From: Rhinopithecus roxellana
Taxonomy: Eukaryota; Chordata; Mammalia; Primates; Cercopithecidae
Length of the DNA stretch: 64,000 nt
Direction: 5' to 3'
Assembly: GCF_007565055.1 (NCBI RefSeq)
Contig: NC_044549.1
Location: forward strand, 66,120,882 to 66,184,881
Positions 12,619-22,852 of this stretch are shown here, one piece after another. The notes under the pieces are model-generated. The model was not told the origin of the DNA. It saw nothing but the letters and a program-made list of their open reading frames with translations, and did no database searches. The translations under genes were made by a program, and so were the position numbers. Every line of letters starts with the position of its first letter. Position 1 is the stretch's first letter.

Positions 12619-12927
12619 GGCCGGGCGCGGTTGGCTCACGCCTGTAATCCCAGCACTTTGGAAGGCGGAGGAGGGCGGATCACGGGGTCAGGAGGTCGAG
12701 ACCATCCTGGCTAACACGGTGAAAACCAGTCTCTACTAAAAATACAAAAAGAAATTAGCCTGGCGTGGTGGCGGGCACCTGTAGTCCCAGCTACTTGGGA
12801 GGCTGAGGCAGGAGAATGGCGTGAATCCGGGAGGTGGAGCTTGCAGTGAGCTGAGATCGTGCCACTGCACTCCAGCCTGGGCGACAGAGCAAGACTCTGT
12901 CTCAAAAAAACAAACAAACAAAAAAAC
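12619..12927 (+). mobile_element. AluY-like element
   Basis: A full-length + strand Alu from ggccgggcgcgg to a tail of aaac units. It has gaaattagcctggcgtgg in the middle rather than the actagcc form, so it is outside the AluYR group. A one-base insertion gives gcggttggctcacg. The 131-codon minus frame at 12711-13106 is made by reading the Alu backwards. Confidence 0.95.
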
Positions 12928-14961
12928 AGATTAGTGGGGCCAGAGGGAGTGGAGAACAACCTGTGGCTGCCACAAGTTCTTGTTAGTCTTTCCTTTCTCT
13001 CTAACATGTTTCTTTTGCATTGAGTGGAAAACATACTTTCAAAAACAACTGGAAAAAAAAAAACAAAAACAAAAAAACAAAAAAAACCACAAACGAACAA
13101 CAACAAAAAACAGAAAAGGACAAACTTAATTTTGGCAATGTGTCTCTGTAAGTAGATCAGCCCTTATGCTCCTGGTTATCACTCACTATCTCACTATTCA
13201 ATATTTGTCTTGTTTGCTGCAACAGAATAATAATAAATAAAATTATCTTCAAATATGGCAGTGGCTTTTCATCCTGTAAAATGTTACACGATTAAAAATT
13301 TGGAGTTTTTTTTCAATACATTCTAGGCCATTAACCAGTTGTACAACTCTGATAAAATTTCTGAACCTTACTCTTCTCAGATATAAAAGGAAGCTATGGA
13401 AGATTATGTTATCTGAGGTCCCTTCCAGATTGAAAAGATTTCATACCATGTTGGAAATAGAGAAGTTTAGAAGAAATTCTCATCCTCCAAACATATGAGG
13501 ACTTTCTCCAACAAATAGGAATGCATCCTATAACTCAGTTCACAGGTCTTTGAGTTAAGACTTGGCTGCAAAGGACTTTGGAGTAAACCATCAACAGGAA
13601 AGAAAACTATCCATTGTAGGCATTGTTGATTGGAGGATGGGAAATCCTTCTGACCTGCGCAAGTAATCAATGGATGCCTTAAAGCGTGAGATTTGAAAAC
13701 GCTTAACATTATCTTGGCTACATAATTATTATGTTATTAATGGCCACAGTTTCTTAGCCTTTAAAAAAAATCCAGTAAAAGCATTTGATTTCATGACCTC
13801 CTAGGGGTGAATCACACATATTAATGATCCATGGCATGCAATACAAGATTTTACCTTTTTATTTGTTCCAGAATTATTGCCCTTTGATTTTTAATACATA
13901 TCCTTTTGTTCCTGAATTAAAGGACAAGTTAAAGGAGTATTGACTCTGTCAGGATAACTCTGCAGAATTAATATGGTCTTTTTAGCTTTATTAATATCTA
14001 AGCTGAAGTGGCTGCTTTGTACTTTCAAGGTTGCTTTTGAAGGATCTATTCCTTAGTGGAACATCCTGCTTCCGGCTTTTTATTTTTACTATTATTGTTT
14101 TTTATTACAGCAGTTGGACGGAAAGCCCCTGTTGATCTGGACTACTTGGAACTGCTAGACTAAAATGCCATTTTCAAAACTCCAGCTCTTCTGCTAAGCA
14201 ATTTTTCTAGGAATGATGCCATATCACTAGCTACTTGTATTTGCCAAAAGGCAATACTACTTCAATGGTCCTAGCTCTGGGAATGATACCAAATGATGGT
14301 TCAGGAGGGAGGTAGGCAGTAAATCAGCAGGAAAAGCCGAAAAATGCCCCAGTTTTCAATACCTTTTATCTTTTTCCAGATGACTGGCCTATCACTCTCA
14401 CCTTCTGCTTCTATTCATGATAGTACCCTTTTCTCCCCTTTTTTGTGACTTGATATTAGTATTTTCCTTTGAAACGGCCTTCCTCAATTATCAGAGAGAA
14501 AATTCACACCTTTCAAAGCTAAGGCAATCAAATTTCCTCATGACTCGTAAGTATACGTTCTTTCTCTAGCACCTATGTGCAACTGTGGGATGCCTGATAG
14601 ATTAGGATTGTATGTTGAATGGGAAATGAATCTGAACAAAGTGTCAGACAGTAGAATGGGAGCCAGAGGAAGGTTCCAAAGCAGCAGCAGAAGGGATCTC
14701 TAGCAAGCATCCACTCTGGCTGGGGGCTGCCTTCTGGTTCCAGCCTTACTGGAAGCTCAAGCAGTGGAGTTGTGAATTCCTTGGGCCAGGCAAGCCTAGA
14801 TGTGTTGCTTGCTTTTGATAATGTATCAAAAATATGAACTCATCCTTGGAGATGACAGCTATGAGGTGTTTCTTGGATGTAGAAATTTAGGTCATCTGTC
14901 TTCCTTTTGCATTGCCTTAAAAAATACTATTTCCTTTCTTGGTTTATCATTTGCCTGCTTG
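12928..14961. other. Unique DNA with an A-rich tract
   Basis: An A/C-rich run at about 13051-13112 (aaaac and aaac units) is low complexity, perhaps a decayed tail. Otherwise no exon or named transposon is visible. A minus frame at 13467-13709 (80 codons) has no recognisable features. Confidence 0.5.
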
Positions 14962-14982
14962 CTCTTTCTTTCTTTCTCTTTC

Positions 14983-15063
<81 letters not shown>

Positions 15064-15201
15064 TTTTTCTTTCTTTCTTTCTTTTTCTTTCTTTCCTCTC
15101 TTTCTTTCTCTCTTTCTCTCCTTCCTTCCTTCCTTCTTTCCTTCCTTTCTTCCTCCCTTTTTTCCTTCCCTACATTTTCCTTATCTCCCTTTTTTCTTTC
15201 T
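14962..15201. repeat. Long pyrimidine microsatellite, (TTTC)n into (CCTT)n
   Basis: About 240 bp of almost pure pyrimidine on the + strand. It opens with interrupted tttc, runs as a clean (TTTC) array to about 15062, then degrades into mixed ctttt, ctttcc and finally ccttcctt units. The three overlapping Phe/Ser/Leu-rich frames of 105-134 codons are translations of this repeat, not genes. Such mirror-repeat purine/pyrimidine tracts are variable in length and can form triplex DNA. Confidence 0.97.
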
Positions 15202-16959
15202 TAAAATTTGGTTGCCCAGGGTAACATGTATTGCATACATGCTGACTTCCTTACTGTCCCTAATAAGCTATGTGTGGCTATTATTTCTTCATTTATATGC
15301 AATATCAGAAGCTTAGAAGTATGTTATCTCCCTTTCAATAAAAACTCACATTTAAGAACTGACCATCTTCTTGTTTGGGGTATTGTGGCTTGATATTGTC
15401 TAATATATTTTGAGGGTATTTGATTTTTTGCAAAAGCAATTGGCCATGTCTATTGAGTTGCCTACTGTACCCTAGCACCCAGATTAGTAATTGATAAATA
15501 GTAGGTGCTCACTAAATATTTGTTTTTTAAATAACGATTCTGTTGTCAAGCAAACAAATCACCAAGAAGGAAGGAGCTATATATTTAAGAGTACTCTGTT
15601 CATCTGGCCAAAAAGGAGTTCTGAGTCCCACGCTCAGGTAATGCTTACCCAGAAGATGGTAAACTCCTGAGACCAACTTGGCTTGCTTGTCTTTCTTTTG
15701 TGGTTCCTTGACCTTGGAAATGCTTTCCTACAGGCAGAGTATTCCCCCCTGTTGGAATTTTATTTAATATTCTATCTTTGTTTCTACTTTAGAAAACATG
15801 CCACGTGAATAATGATGCCCCAGGCAAAAGAAAATCACTCCAGCAGTACAATTTAAACTTAGGACAAATCCTGCCCTCACTTGCATTCACAATTTGCCAA
15901 AGCAGTCAGTAAGAATTGTGCCCACACACGAACTGACAGAATCGAGGCCCCAAGGTTAGCGATGACGAAAATTTAAAAGTCCATTTACTCATTTTCAAAA
16001 TATTTTATTTGATTGCTTCTGAGACAGAATCATGAGTTGCCTTCGCTTTTGCTGCTCCCAGTGGTGGCATCCAACTCTGAGGGTAGCTCATCCAACTCTG
16101 AGGGTAGCTCTGAGGGGAGCTAAATATCCTCATTGTTCAATGAGCTAGATGAGAACAAAACAACGCTGTAAGGTCAATCTCACAGCCTTAGTGGAGTAAA
16201 AATTAGAACTCAATAATTCTCTTACGAACAAAGAGGACTTGCATTCAACAGAATTTTTAAAAGTGGTATTGTGTAAAAATTTTGGAAAATACCACCATAA
16301 TGGAAAAAAAATTAAAGTGGCATATAAATCAAAAACAGTGCTAAAAATTGTAATTTTTCCATATGAATTTTGGAATCCTAAAATATTTTTATGTGTTTGT
16401 GGATTGATAAGGCATCAGAACTGGCTTTTAGCACTGAATATGAGTACAGAAGTCTTTCTTCTCTAATAGTGAATTTATAAAGGATAAGTAGGAAAAACGT
16501 CATGAAACAATATGGTAAAATTATGGACTCTGTATTAGGGCAAAAATTGTAAAAATAGTAGAAGGTCTCCAAATTTGTGTATGCACAATTTGACACCGGA
16601 TGGTTATAGCATATTTTGTAAATTCAATAGTAAGCCCCACCACGCCCTTAAATGAAGGAAAGCAAGATCATTTTTAATACGTACATGGCACCACACCCCT
16701 CTAACATGCAGCAATGGGAGAAAACCAGATTGGCGACCTGTGTATGGAATATCAACTGAGTGAAACCACCGGGGTGCCTGGGGGCGTTTCTCTTAAACGT
16801 CGCTTTTGCAGATAAACAAGCGGAGATCCTACCTCTTTTGACCAGAGATGTTGAAAACCACGACCAAAGTTTTTGGCTTGGTCTCTTGCTTTCCACAATG
16901 AGATAAAGTCTTAAGCCTGTAACTCTCCCTGTCCCATGGGAGTGTGCAAAGGGAGGGAA
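15202..16959. other. Unique DNA upstream of the CpG island
   Basis: AT-rich with a short L2-like 3' end (agtaggtgctcactaaatatttg) at about 15485-15530. No exon is visible. The last 250 bases gain CpG and lead into the island. The 220-codon minus frame at 16648-17310 extends through this boundary into GC-rich DNA and shows no domain. Confidence 0.45.
16068..16109 (+). repeat. 21-bp perfect tandem duplication
   Basis: A 21-base unit starting catccaactctgagggtag occurs twice back to back (16068-16088 and 16089-16109). A partial third copy, ctgaggggagct, follows. It lies about 850 bp before the CpG island. It is probably a slippage duplication; a protein-binding role would be speculation. Confidence 0.9.
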
Positions 16960-17288
16960 AATAAGCGGCGTGGGTGAGGGGTGGCGGCGCAGAATCGAGG
17001 AAGGGAGGAGAGGCGAGAGCCAGCCTCTGGCAGGAGGGCGTGGATCTCGGTGCAAGCCAGAACAGGTCCAGCCTTCCCGCGGCCAGCGCCCGCAGCGGGA
17101 GGGGACAGGCGGGACCTCCGTGGGCAGTCCCGGGTGCGGACCAGCGGGGAGCGGCCGGCAAGAAACTCCCTTGGATCGGCCCAGAGCATACTGGACCCTG
17201 CCCGTCCCTGTCCCAGCTCTCAGCCAGTTTGGGGGAGAAGTTGCCCGAGGGGAGGTACCGGACAGATCTCGCGCTGGAGGCGACGCAG

Positions 17289-17290
17289 GT
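17289..17290 (+). other. Possible splice donor 1
   Basis: The context gacgcag|gtgtgt fits a donor consensus moderately well. If used, a non-coding first exon would end at 17288. This is sequence inspection only; GC-rich DNA yields such matches by chance. Confidence 0.25.
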
Positions 17291-18100
17291 GTGTCAGGGG
17301 TGGGGGTCAATTTGCATCTCTCATGCCAGCCCTGGGGGGGTCTCCCATGGAGGAAGGGTTAAGGGTTTGCTCCCGGGAGGAGGGGGTCAACGCGTTATGG
17401 AAAGGAAATGGTGCGCAGTCAGGGCTCCTTGTCTGAAGTGGGGGTGGTCCGAGGTCCCTCAGCATTCACCCGGGAAGAGACACCCCCTTTTCAAGCCCCG
17501 CCCCCGGGTGACCGAGGCTGGATTCAGACCGCTCGGGGTCAGTCGGACGGAGTACACCGGGTTCCCGAATCCGCCAAGTCCCACTCACTCCCGCTGGTCG
17601 CCGGTAGGTTGATCCTCCTATTTCCAGCCTCTCCCACCCCATCCCTCGCTACTCTCTGAAGAGGATTCCAGATCCCCCTGTAGATTCCCGTCCTCTCTCG
17701 GGTGGTGGTCCGAGGTCTAGCTAGTTTGGGGGTCAGTCCCGGCCTCTCCCACCACGCCCCTCACGCCCCGGACACCTCCTACTGTGTGGAGCTCAGATCC
17801 CCTCCCAATCCACTGCCCCTGTCTGGCTCCTACTCTCAGGAGAGGATTCTAGATCCCAGGGGGGTTCCGAAAATGCCGCCAGCCTGGAAGAGGGGAATCA
17901 ATGAACCGCGGGGTTGTGAGGTTGGGGGCCACGAAAAACCAGAGAGGAGCTAGAGCTCCACCTCACCAGAGCGCCGAGGGGGCGAGAGGGCAGGCCGGGG
18001 GCCTGGTTGCCATGGCTCCTGGTAGCGGAGCCCGGGGAGCTAGAGATGCCAGTCACGGATGGTCCCTTCTTCCTCTTTGTGCCTCTCTCTTTCTCTCGCC

Positions 18101-18126
18101 TTTTTTTTTTTTTTTTTTTTTTTTTT
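18101..18126 (+). repeat. Poly-T run inside the CpG island
   Basis: A pure T26 run follows a ctctctttctctcgcc stretch and precedes gagtgtgaatgtgagtgtg. It resembles neither an Alu nor an L1 tail with a body. It splits the island into a left and a right half and is likely length-variable. Confidence 0.9.
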
Positions 18127-18335
18127 GAGTGTGAATGTGAGTGTGCGTGGGGAGGCAGCACGGAGAAAGTGATTAATTTGGAGAGCAGGGATTGGAGCCG
18201 GGAGGCTGGGGAAAGCCAGCCCCTCCGTTCCCACTCTCCGGGCTCGCTGCGAGCCACACTTTCTCAGTCAGGGGCAGTGCTGGGGAATTCCTGTGAAAAA
18301 CCACCAGCCTGAGGAGCCGCAGCCGTGCAGCCCAG

Positions 18336-18337
18336 GT
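18336..18337 (+). other. Possible splice donor 2
   Basis: The context gtgcagcccag|gtaccc has a good exon side and a weak intron side (gtaccc rather than gtaagt). The preceding 150 bases look like a 5' UTR: GC-moderate, with several stops in all frames. Use of this site is a guess. Confidence 0.3.
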
Positions 18338-18372
18338 ACCCCCGCCTCAGACGGCGCGCAGGGTGGAGCGCA

Positions 18373-18425
18373 GGGTGGGCGTTGGGGCTGCCGGGTTCGG
18401 GAAGGCGGGCAGGGGACGGGGTGGC
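18373..18425 (+). promoter_or_regulatory. G-quadruplex-prone stretch in the island
   Basis: Runs of G arranged as ggg-t-ggg-cgtt-gggg-ctgcc-ggg-ttc-ggg from 18373, then gggc, aggggacggggtgg. Loops are 1-5 bases, which satisfies the usual four-tract rule. It lies just after possible donor 2. Formation in cells is an inference. Confidence 0.6.
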
Positions 18426-18582
18426 AGGCCAGCGGCGGAGGGCAAGTGTGCGTCGGCACAGCTGGGTGGCCCGGCGGGGAAGGAACCCCAGGCTCAGCCT
18501 CTCCTCGAAGGGCGCCGGGGTCCAGTCCGGCTCGTGGGAGCCGCGGAGCAGCCCCAGAGCCAGCAAGGGGCTGGCTGGCCAG

Positions 18583-18645
18583 GCGCATGCGCGATGGCGC
18601 GCTCCCGCTGGAACGCGGAGTGGGTGGGGAGATTTGCGCGTGCGC
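18583..18645 (+). promoter_or_regulatory. Pair of NRF1-type sites
   Basis: A perfect self-complementary gcgcatgcgc at 18583-18592 and a tgcgcgtgcgc at 18635-18645, 43 bp apart. NRF1 sites are typically within about 100 bp of CpG-island start sites. They suggest a TSS in this part of the island, just before the donor-like site at 18663. Confidence 0.55.
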
Positions 18646-18662
18646 GTGGAGATGGGCAACTG

Positions 18663-18664
18663 GT
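18663..18664 (+). other. Possible splice donor 3
   Basis: The context gggcaactg|gtgagcc has a strong intron side (gtgagc). It lies 18 bases after the second NRF1-like site, so an exon ending here would have to be very short or start upstream of these sites. Unproven. Confidence 0.3.
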
Positions 18665-18709
18665 GAGCCACCTGGCTCACTCTAGGAGGAGGCTCCAGGG
18701 GCGCCCCCG

Positions 18710-18925
18710 TGGCTTCGAATTCCAGCTTCACCATCACTGTGATGTGTCACTTTGGACTAGCCATTTAACTACGTGCCTCAGTTTCCCTTTCTCAATAATA
18801 TGGAAATTATCAATACCCTCTATATTGGGTTGTCGCAGGACTGGATTGAGATGATACAAGTAATTTAACACCATGCCTGATGCATAATAAGCACTCAAAA
18901 GTTAGTTACTGGTGTCGATGGCATT
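18710..18925 (+). repeat. MIR SINE at the island edge
   Basis: A well-ordered MIR: cttcgaattccagcttcacc, gtgcctcagtttccctttct, caggactggattgagatga, then atgcctgatgcataataagc. It abuts the right boundary of the CpG island and so dates that boundary as old. Confidence 0.8.
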
Positions 18926-20900
18926 ACTGTTAGTTAATCCTCAGTTTAATTACATATGGTGCATTCTCATTTCTCTACATTTTCGTTGAAGTCAAAATTC
19001 TGCGTTTTCTAATTTTGGAGAATAATCTTAATTAAAATAAGAATATTTTTACTGCACAGTCCAACTCCTACAAAGATCTGACTTGCAGCAGATTGGAAGA
19101 GAGAAACTGATCAACTGCTGGTGAAGTTGGCTTTTCAGTATATTGATGGAGAGAGAAGCTTGGAAAGCTTTTTGGGGAAACTTCTGGTGACAAGAAAATA
19201 AAAAGTTTATGCCACTTTTAAAAAAAAAAATCTTCGTGTTTTCTCTTTCAGCTGCAGATGTTGCAGTTGGATTTGTCTTAATTTCAGTCTCTTTGTGAGG
19301 GATCACCATTTGGCTTTCATAATTTAACTTAGTTACAGAGCCTATGTATACCCCAGCTTTCCATTTTACGGCCTTAAGTGCTGCAGTGGATTTACCTTTA
19401 GTAATGGCAGAACGTAGTGTATAATCATTCCTTGCAAGCTCCTGAATATTGTGAGCAAATCAATGGAGACAAATAGTTATTACTGGATGGGTGTGAGTAC
19501 TGACTATGGCTGCTCATTAAAATCTCTTTCAGGGCATGTTTATACCCACTTCACTGCAGCACAAGACTATGATGATGAATATATGTTTTCCAGATTGTTA
19601 TCTGTTGAATGTAGACTTATGGATCCTTTTCTTTAAAGAAAAGGCTATAGATATTTATTGATTCCTCATGGTTATATAGGTCTTCCAATCTATCTTCTGA
19701 TAAGTAAACTGTACACTGCATGGGCCTAGCTGTAGGTCTAAGAGGAGTTGATATTGCACATACTGTACTTATTACATTTAAGTTAATTCATCTCATTACA
19801 TGAATTGGTTTTAAATACATTTTTAAAATCATTTGATTATTAAAATAAAGGCATTTCTTGGTGAACTTGAGGCCAGTAAAGCCTGACAGATGTCACCATC
19901 ACAAAGATCCTTAGTGACCTTTGCAAAATAGAGCTCACCCAGAAAAACATTTGCTGGATAGAAACCTGATTTTATAGTCGCGTCTGAAATCTTTGAAGAT
20001 AGGTTATTTGCCCCAAAATTGCTTTGTTAAAATAATTTAGCCTGACTCGTTTTTATAGAAAAATAAGGGTAATGAGGTAATGATCAAGACTAATTTAAGC
20101 TTCTTGTATTTTTGACTGATAAAGGAAAATTAAGTAATAGTGGGGGACTAATGGTGTCAGATTTGAAGGAATGATTGTCAGGAAATACTGAGAGTATCAC
20201 TTCAGGTAGTAGTGTTTGACTTTGCAAGACAACCCTCTCATCCTCACCGTGAATGTGTCATCTTTAAAAGGTACCTTGAGGAATTAGTGTGACAGCTTGT
20301 CTGAAATTCATGTGATCATTTACATATTGTTTCCCAGGAGCTTTGGCATTAAATGTTTCATTTATTGGAAATTATTTTGCCCTTTGATTTATGACAGCCA
20401 ACAGTGCAATAGAGTCTAATGTATTTTAGAAACAATAAAATCAGCTTTTCACCATTTTGTATTTTCCCTAAAAATCTAGCAGTAATACACTTGGAATACT
20501 TAAGTTAGTCCAGAGTTGAAAAACATGACAGATTGGGAGGTGTTGAGTCCTGAATTTGGGGACCTAATTGAAATGCAAAGGTATAATCAAGAGAATGAAC
20601 ATCTCTCTACTAAGGTTGTTTTCAGTGATGTACTGTATTATCTGATTAAATCAGTGTTCCTTGTTATTTTTTCAAACCAAGATTGAGAATACTATATTTT
20701 CAATTATGAGCATTTTGATTACAGCTTCATTCTAACTAATTCATTCTGAAGAGAATGCAATTATTACGGTGATTTACATACAATATGCTAAGTTAACACA
20801 GCTAATGAGTGAAAGCATAATATTCTTTCTATTCATTCCTGGAAAAATATTGTGCTAAGCATTCTTTCAAAGAAAAGATTACATTATTCGCTATCATTTT
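18926..20900. other. Unique AT-rich DNA right of the island
   Basis: No exon with convincing splice sites and no named transposon. A 61-codon frame at 19451-19636 has no family features. The stretch 20240-20460 is low in decayed-repeat character and may be conserved, but I cannot test this. Confidence 0.4.
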
Positions 20901-21280
20901 ATGTCTACCTACAAGTAGAATTGGCATTGAGCCATTTTCTCTGCTATTAAAGTGAAATCTCTTACATTTTGGTGATCACATGCCTTTCCTCTCACCCCTT
21001 GGGGGAGACTGGAAACAATTCTCAATTTAATTAGATATGCTGCTTCCTTTTTTCTGTATATCTTTATCTGAGGAAAGGTTCTGTATTTTCTAATTTGGGA
21101 GGTTGCTTAACACCTTAAACATTACTAATTACTGCAGTTTATTTTATGTGTGTCACAATAGTGTAGTTAGTTAATTATAGCTTTCTCATTAGCACCACGT
21201 AGAGAATAATGAATTAACACATCCCTTTGATCAAAAGGGATTTAAGTTTATCTTCTGAGAATAAAAGTGTTATTGTGTTA
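20901..21280. promoter_or_regulatory. Enhancer-like non-repeat block with paired TCF/LEF site
   Basis: Dense AT-core motifs of homeodomain type (tttaattagatatg, ttactaattactg, gttaattatagc, ctcattagca) are followed by ccctttgatcaaaaggg at 21223-21239. The latter places TCF/LEF-like ctttgatc cores on both strands. No transposon match is visible. The regulatory reading is an inference from motif content. Confidence 0.3.
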
Positions 21281-21701
21281 CTGAAAGTCACTATAATTTT
21301 CCCAAGAAACAAATTGGTTGGAATTCTGTATCACTGGGTTAGGAAGCTCGATGAATGAGTTGGATTGATCACAAAGTAGAGTAGAGCTGTGGTTGCTTGG
21401 CAACCTGACATTATTCTGCAATTTCTGGTATATTTATCCAGTAAACTAGAAAATTCTGTTTTGTTAACGAACGTTTTAAGTCAGTGCACAAATAGACCAT
21501 AACTAATTGAGATTTTATGTGTTGTGGATAAAAAATGATCCTGCTTACCTTCTCATTATGTTTACATAATGAAAATACAAAGGGACATATTCTGTTTTCA
21601 ATTTTAAGGCTTTTCCCTGAAATGTTGACTTCACTTTCACATAATTTATTCCTAGCGGAAGAATACAACTTGTATATCTCTTTGGAAGTTAAATTATTAG
21701 G

Positions 21702-21735
21702 GGTGTGTGTGAGTGACTGTGTGTGTGTGTGTGTG
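21702..21735 (+). repeat. (GT)n microsatellite
   Basis: Short GT array with gagtgact interruption. The frames 21411-21767 and 21535-21780 cross it and are not genes. The 21281-21701 stretch to its left shows nothing else. Confidence 0.85.
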
Positions 21736-22039
21736 ATGCTTATATACATAAATTCAATAAGAATCACAACTGGAGTTTGAGGTGAGATGAATTCTCAAAA
21801 TTCATAGTTTGCTAATTGAACTGACAATGTGGTAAATTTAGGGTGGGCATAAATATCTGATTCAAATGATACTGGCAGATGATGATAGGAATAATAAATG
21901 CATTGAACTTGGCCAATATATAAATATATTTTGTGCTTTGACTGGGGTTTCTTCTCCTGGTAGTCTTATAACATTCTCCCTTCTAATGTTTGTTTGCATC
22001 TTATTTCCCCTATAGTTGTGGAAGTAGGAGCTCTGTTGC

Positions 22040-22215
22040 CCATCTTCTGATTTACCTCTTCCTAACTCCAGGGACTACAATTGTGCCATTTTCCTATACA
22101 ACCTATGAACTTTAGTGTGCATCACAATTCCCTTCTCAGATTGTAAACTCCTTGAGGGCACACTTTTCCTTTTATGCATCTCGTAAACTCTTCAAGTGTC
22201 TGGCACAGTGGGAAG
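22040..22215 (+). repeat. L2 LINE 3' region
   Basis: Contains ctcagattgtaaactccttgagggcacac and caagtgtctggcacagtggg, the L2 3' region order, diverged. Confidence 0.6.
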
Positions 22216-22465
22216 CAAACTGGTGTGGTGGTTACATGCCCTGGTTATAAAAGTCAGGCTGCTGGGGTTCAAAATCTAAGTCTGTCAGCTTGCAGGTGTG
22301 TGGCACTAGCTTAGTCATTTTGACCTCTCTAAGACTAATTTCTTCTGTAGAAATGGGGAAATAGTCATACCTAGCTATTGTGGACATTGAATGGGGCAAT
22401 CTATGCAGACAGCTTAGTAGCACTTATGAAGTGCTCAATAAATTTTGGTTTTTTATTGTAGTGAT
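22216..22465 (+). repeat. MIR SINE copy
   Basis: A nearly complete MIR: tgtggtggttacatgccctg, gctggggttcaaaatctaag, tgtagaaatggggaaatagt, then gaagtgctcaataaattttgg. One of the best-preserved MIRs in the window. Confidence 0.85.
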
Positions 22466-22674
22466 AATTATTCTTCTATATCATGCTCAGTATGTGAACG
22501 AACAAAGATAGAGGGACAGAGTGTATCTGTGTGTGTGTGTGTATCACTGTGTATGTGAATAAGTGTGAGCCATGATCAATGGTGGTGTCAAATGGGAAAC
22601 TGTTGATTCCTACATTAATTATATGTGCATATACCAATAATGATTGTTTCACATATTTAAAAGGTTTTCTCAAT

Positions 22675-22852
22675 AGGTGTTCTTAGGCTTGGCTAAAATT
22701 AGAATCATCTGGAGAGTTCTTTAAAACTGCCAACACAAATCAATTCAATTACAATCTCTGTGGATGGTGACTAGGAATCTGGATTTTTGAAAACTTCTAA
22801 TGAGATTCTAACACACCCTAATGTGCCATCACAGTTGAGAACCACACCTTAG
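22675..22852. mobile_element. MER5-like hAT DNA transposon remnant
   Basis: Matches the internally deleted hAT (MER5) order: aattagaatcatctggagag, tacaatctctgtggatggtg, aatctggatttttgaaaac, then cacagttgagaaccacac. The terminal gttgagaaccac is the family's end. It is non-autonomous with no transposase. Confidence 0.7.

Larger units (their letters stand above)
16960..18700. promoter_or_regulatory. CpG island, probable promoter of an unidentified gene
   Basis: A 1.7-kb GC-rich block stands alone in AT-rich DNA. In the lines I counted, CpG density reaches about 5-7 per 60 bases (16981-17100, 18541-18600), with near-absence outside. It contains an Sp1-type ccccgccccc at 17497-17506, a perfect NRF1 palindrome gcgcatgcgc at 18583-18592 and a second NRF1-like tgcgcgtgcgc at 18635-18645. 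No TATA box is evident. Unmethylated islands of this kind usually mark promoters. Direction is not certain, but possible + strand donors (17289, 18336, 18663) favour transcription to the right. I do not recognise the gene. All long frames here lack family features. Confidence 0.85.

Noticed and set aside
12711..13106. 131-codon minus frame with a Cys/Phe-rich start
   Set aside because: It reads an Alu backwards plus an A-rich tract; the LSPRLECSGTISAHC-type text is the standard Alu shadow.
14962..15201. CRISPR-like regular repetition
   Set aside because: Units are 4 bp with no spacers, in a primate-type genome; it is a microsatellite.
14800..15316. Phe/Ser/Leu-rich frames of 105-134 codons
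   Set aside because: They are translations of the (TTTC)n microsatellite.
16648..17612. Long frames on both strands in the CpG island (up to 220 codons minus, 212 plus)
   Set aside because: GC-rich DNA lacks stop codons by chance. The translations are Pro/Arg/Gly/Ser-rich with no domain, and they overlap in several frames and both strands.
18010..18128. Start codon with a strong Kozak context (gttgccatggctcc) in the island
   Set aside because: The frame runs into the T26 tract after about 30 codons and ends; there is no conserved protein feature.
18694..18713. CTCF-like ggggcgcccccgtgg
   Set aside because: The match is missing key positions of the CTCF core on either strand.
19451..19636. 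61-codon frame that looks like mixed-composition protein
   Set aside because: No splice sites, no family features, and similar short frames occur throughout the window.
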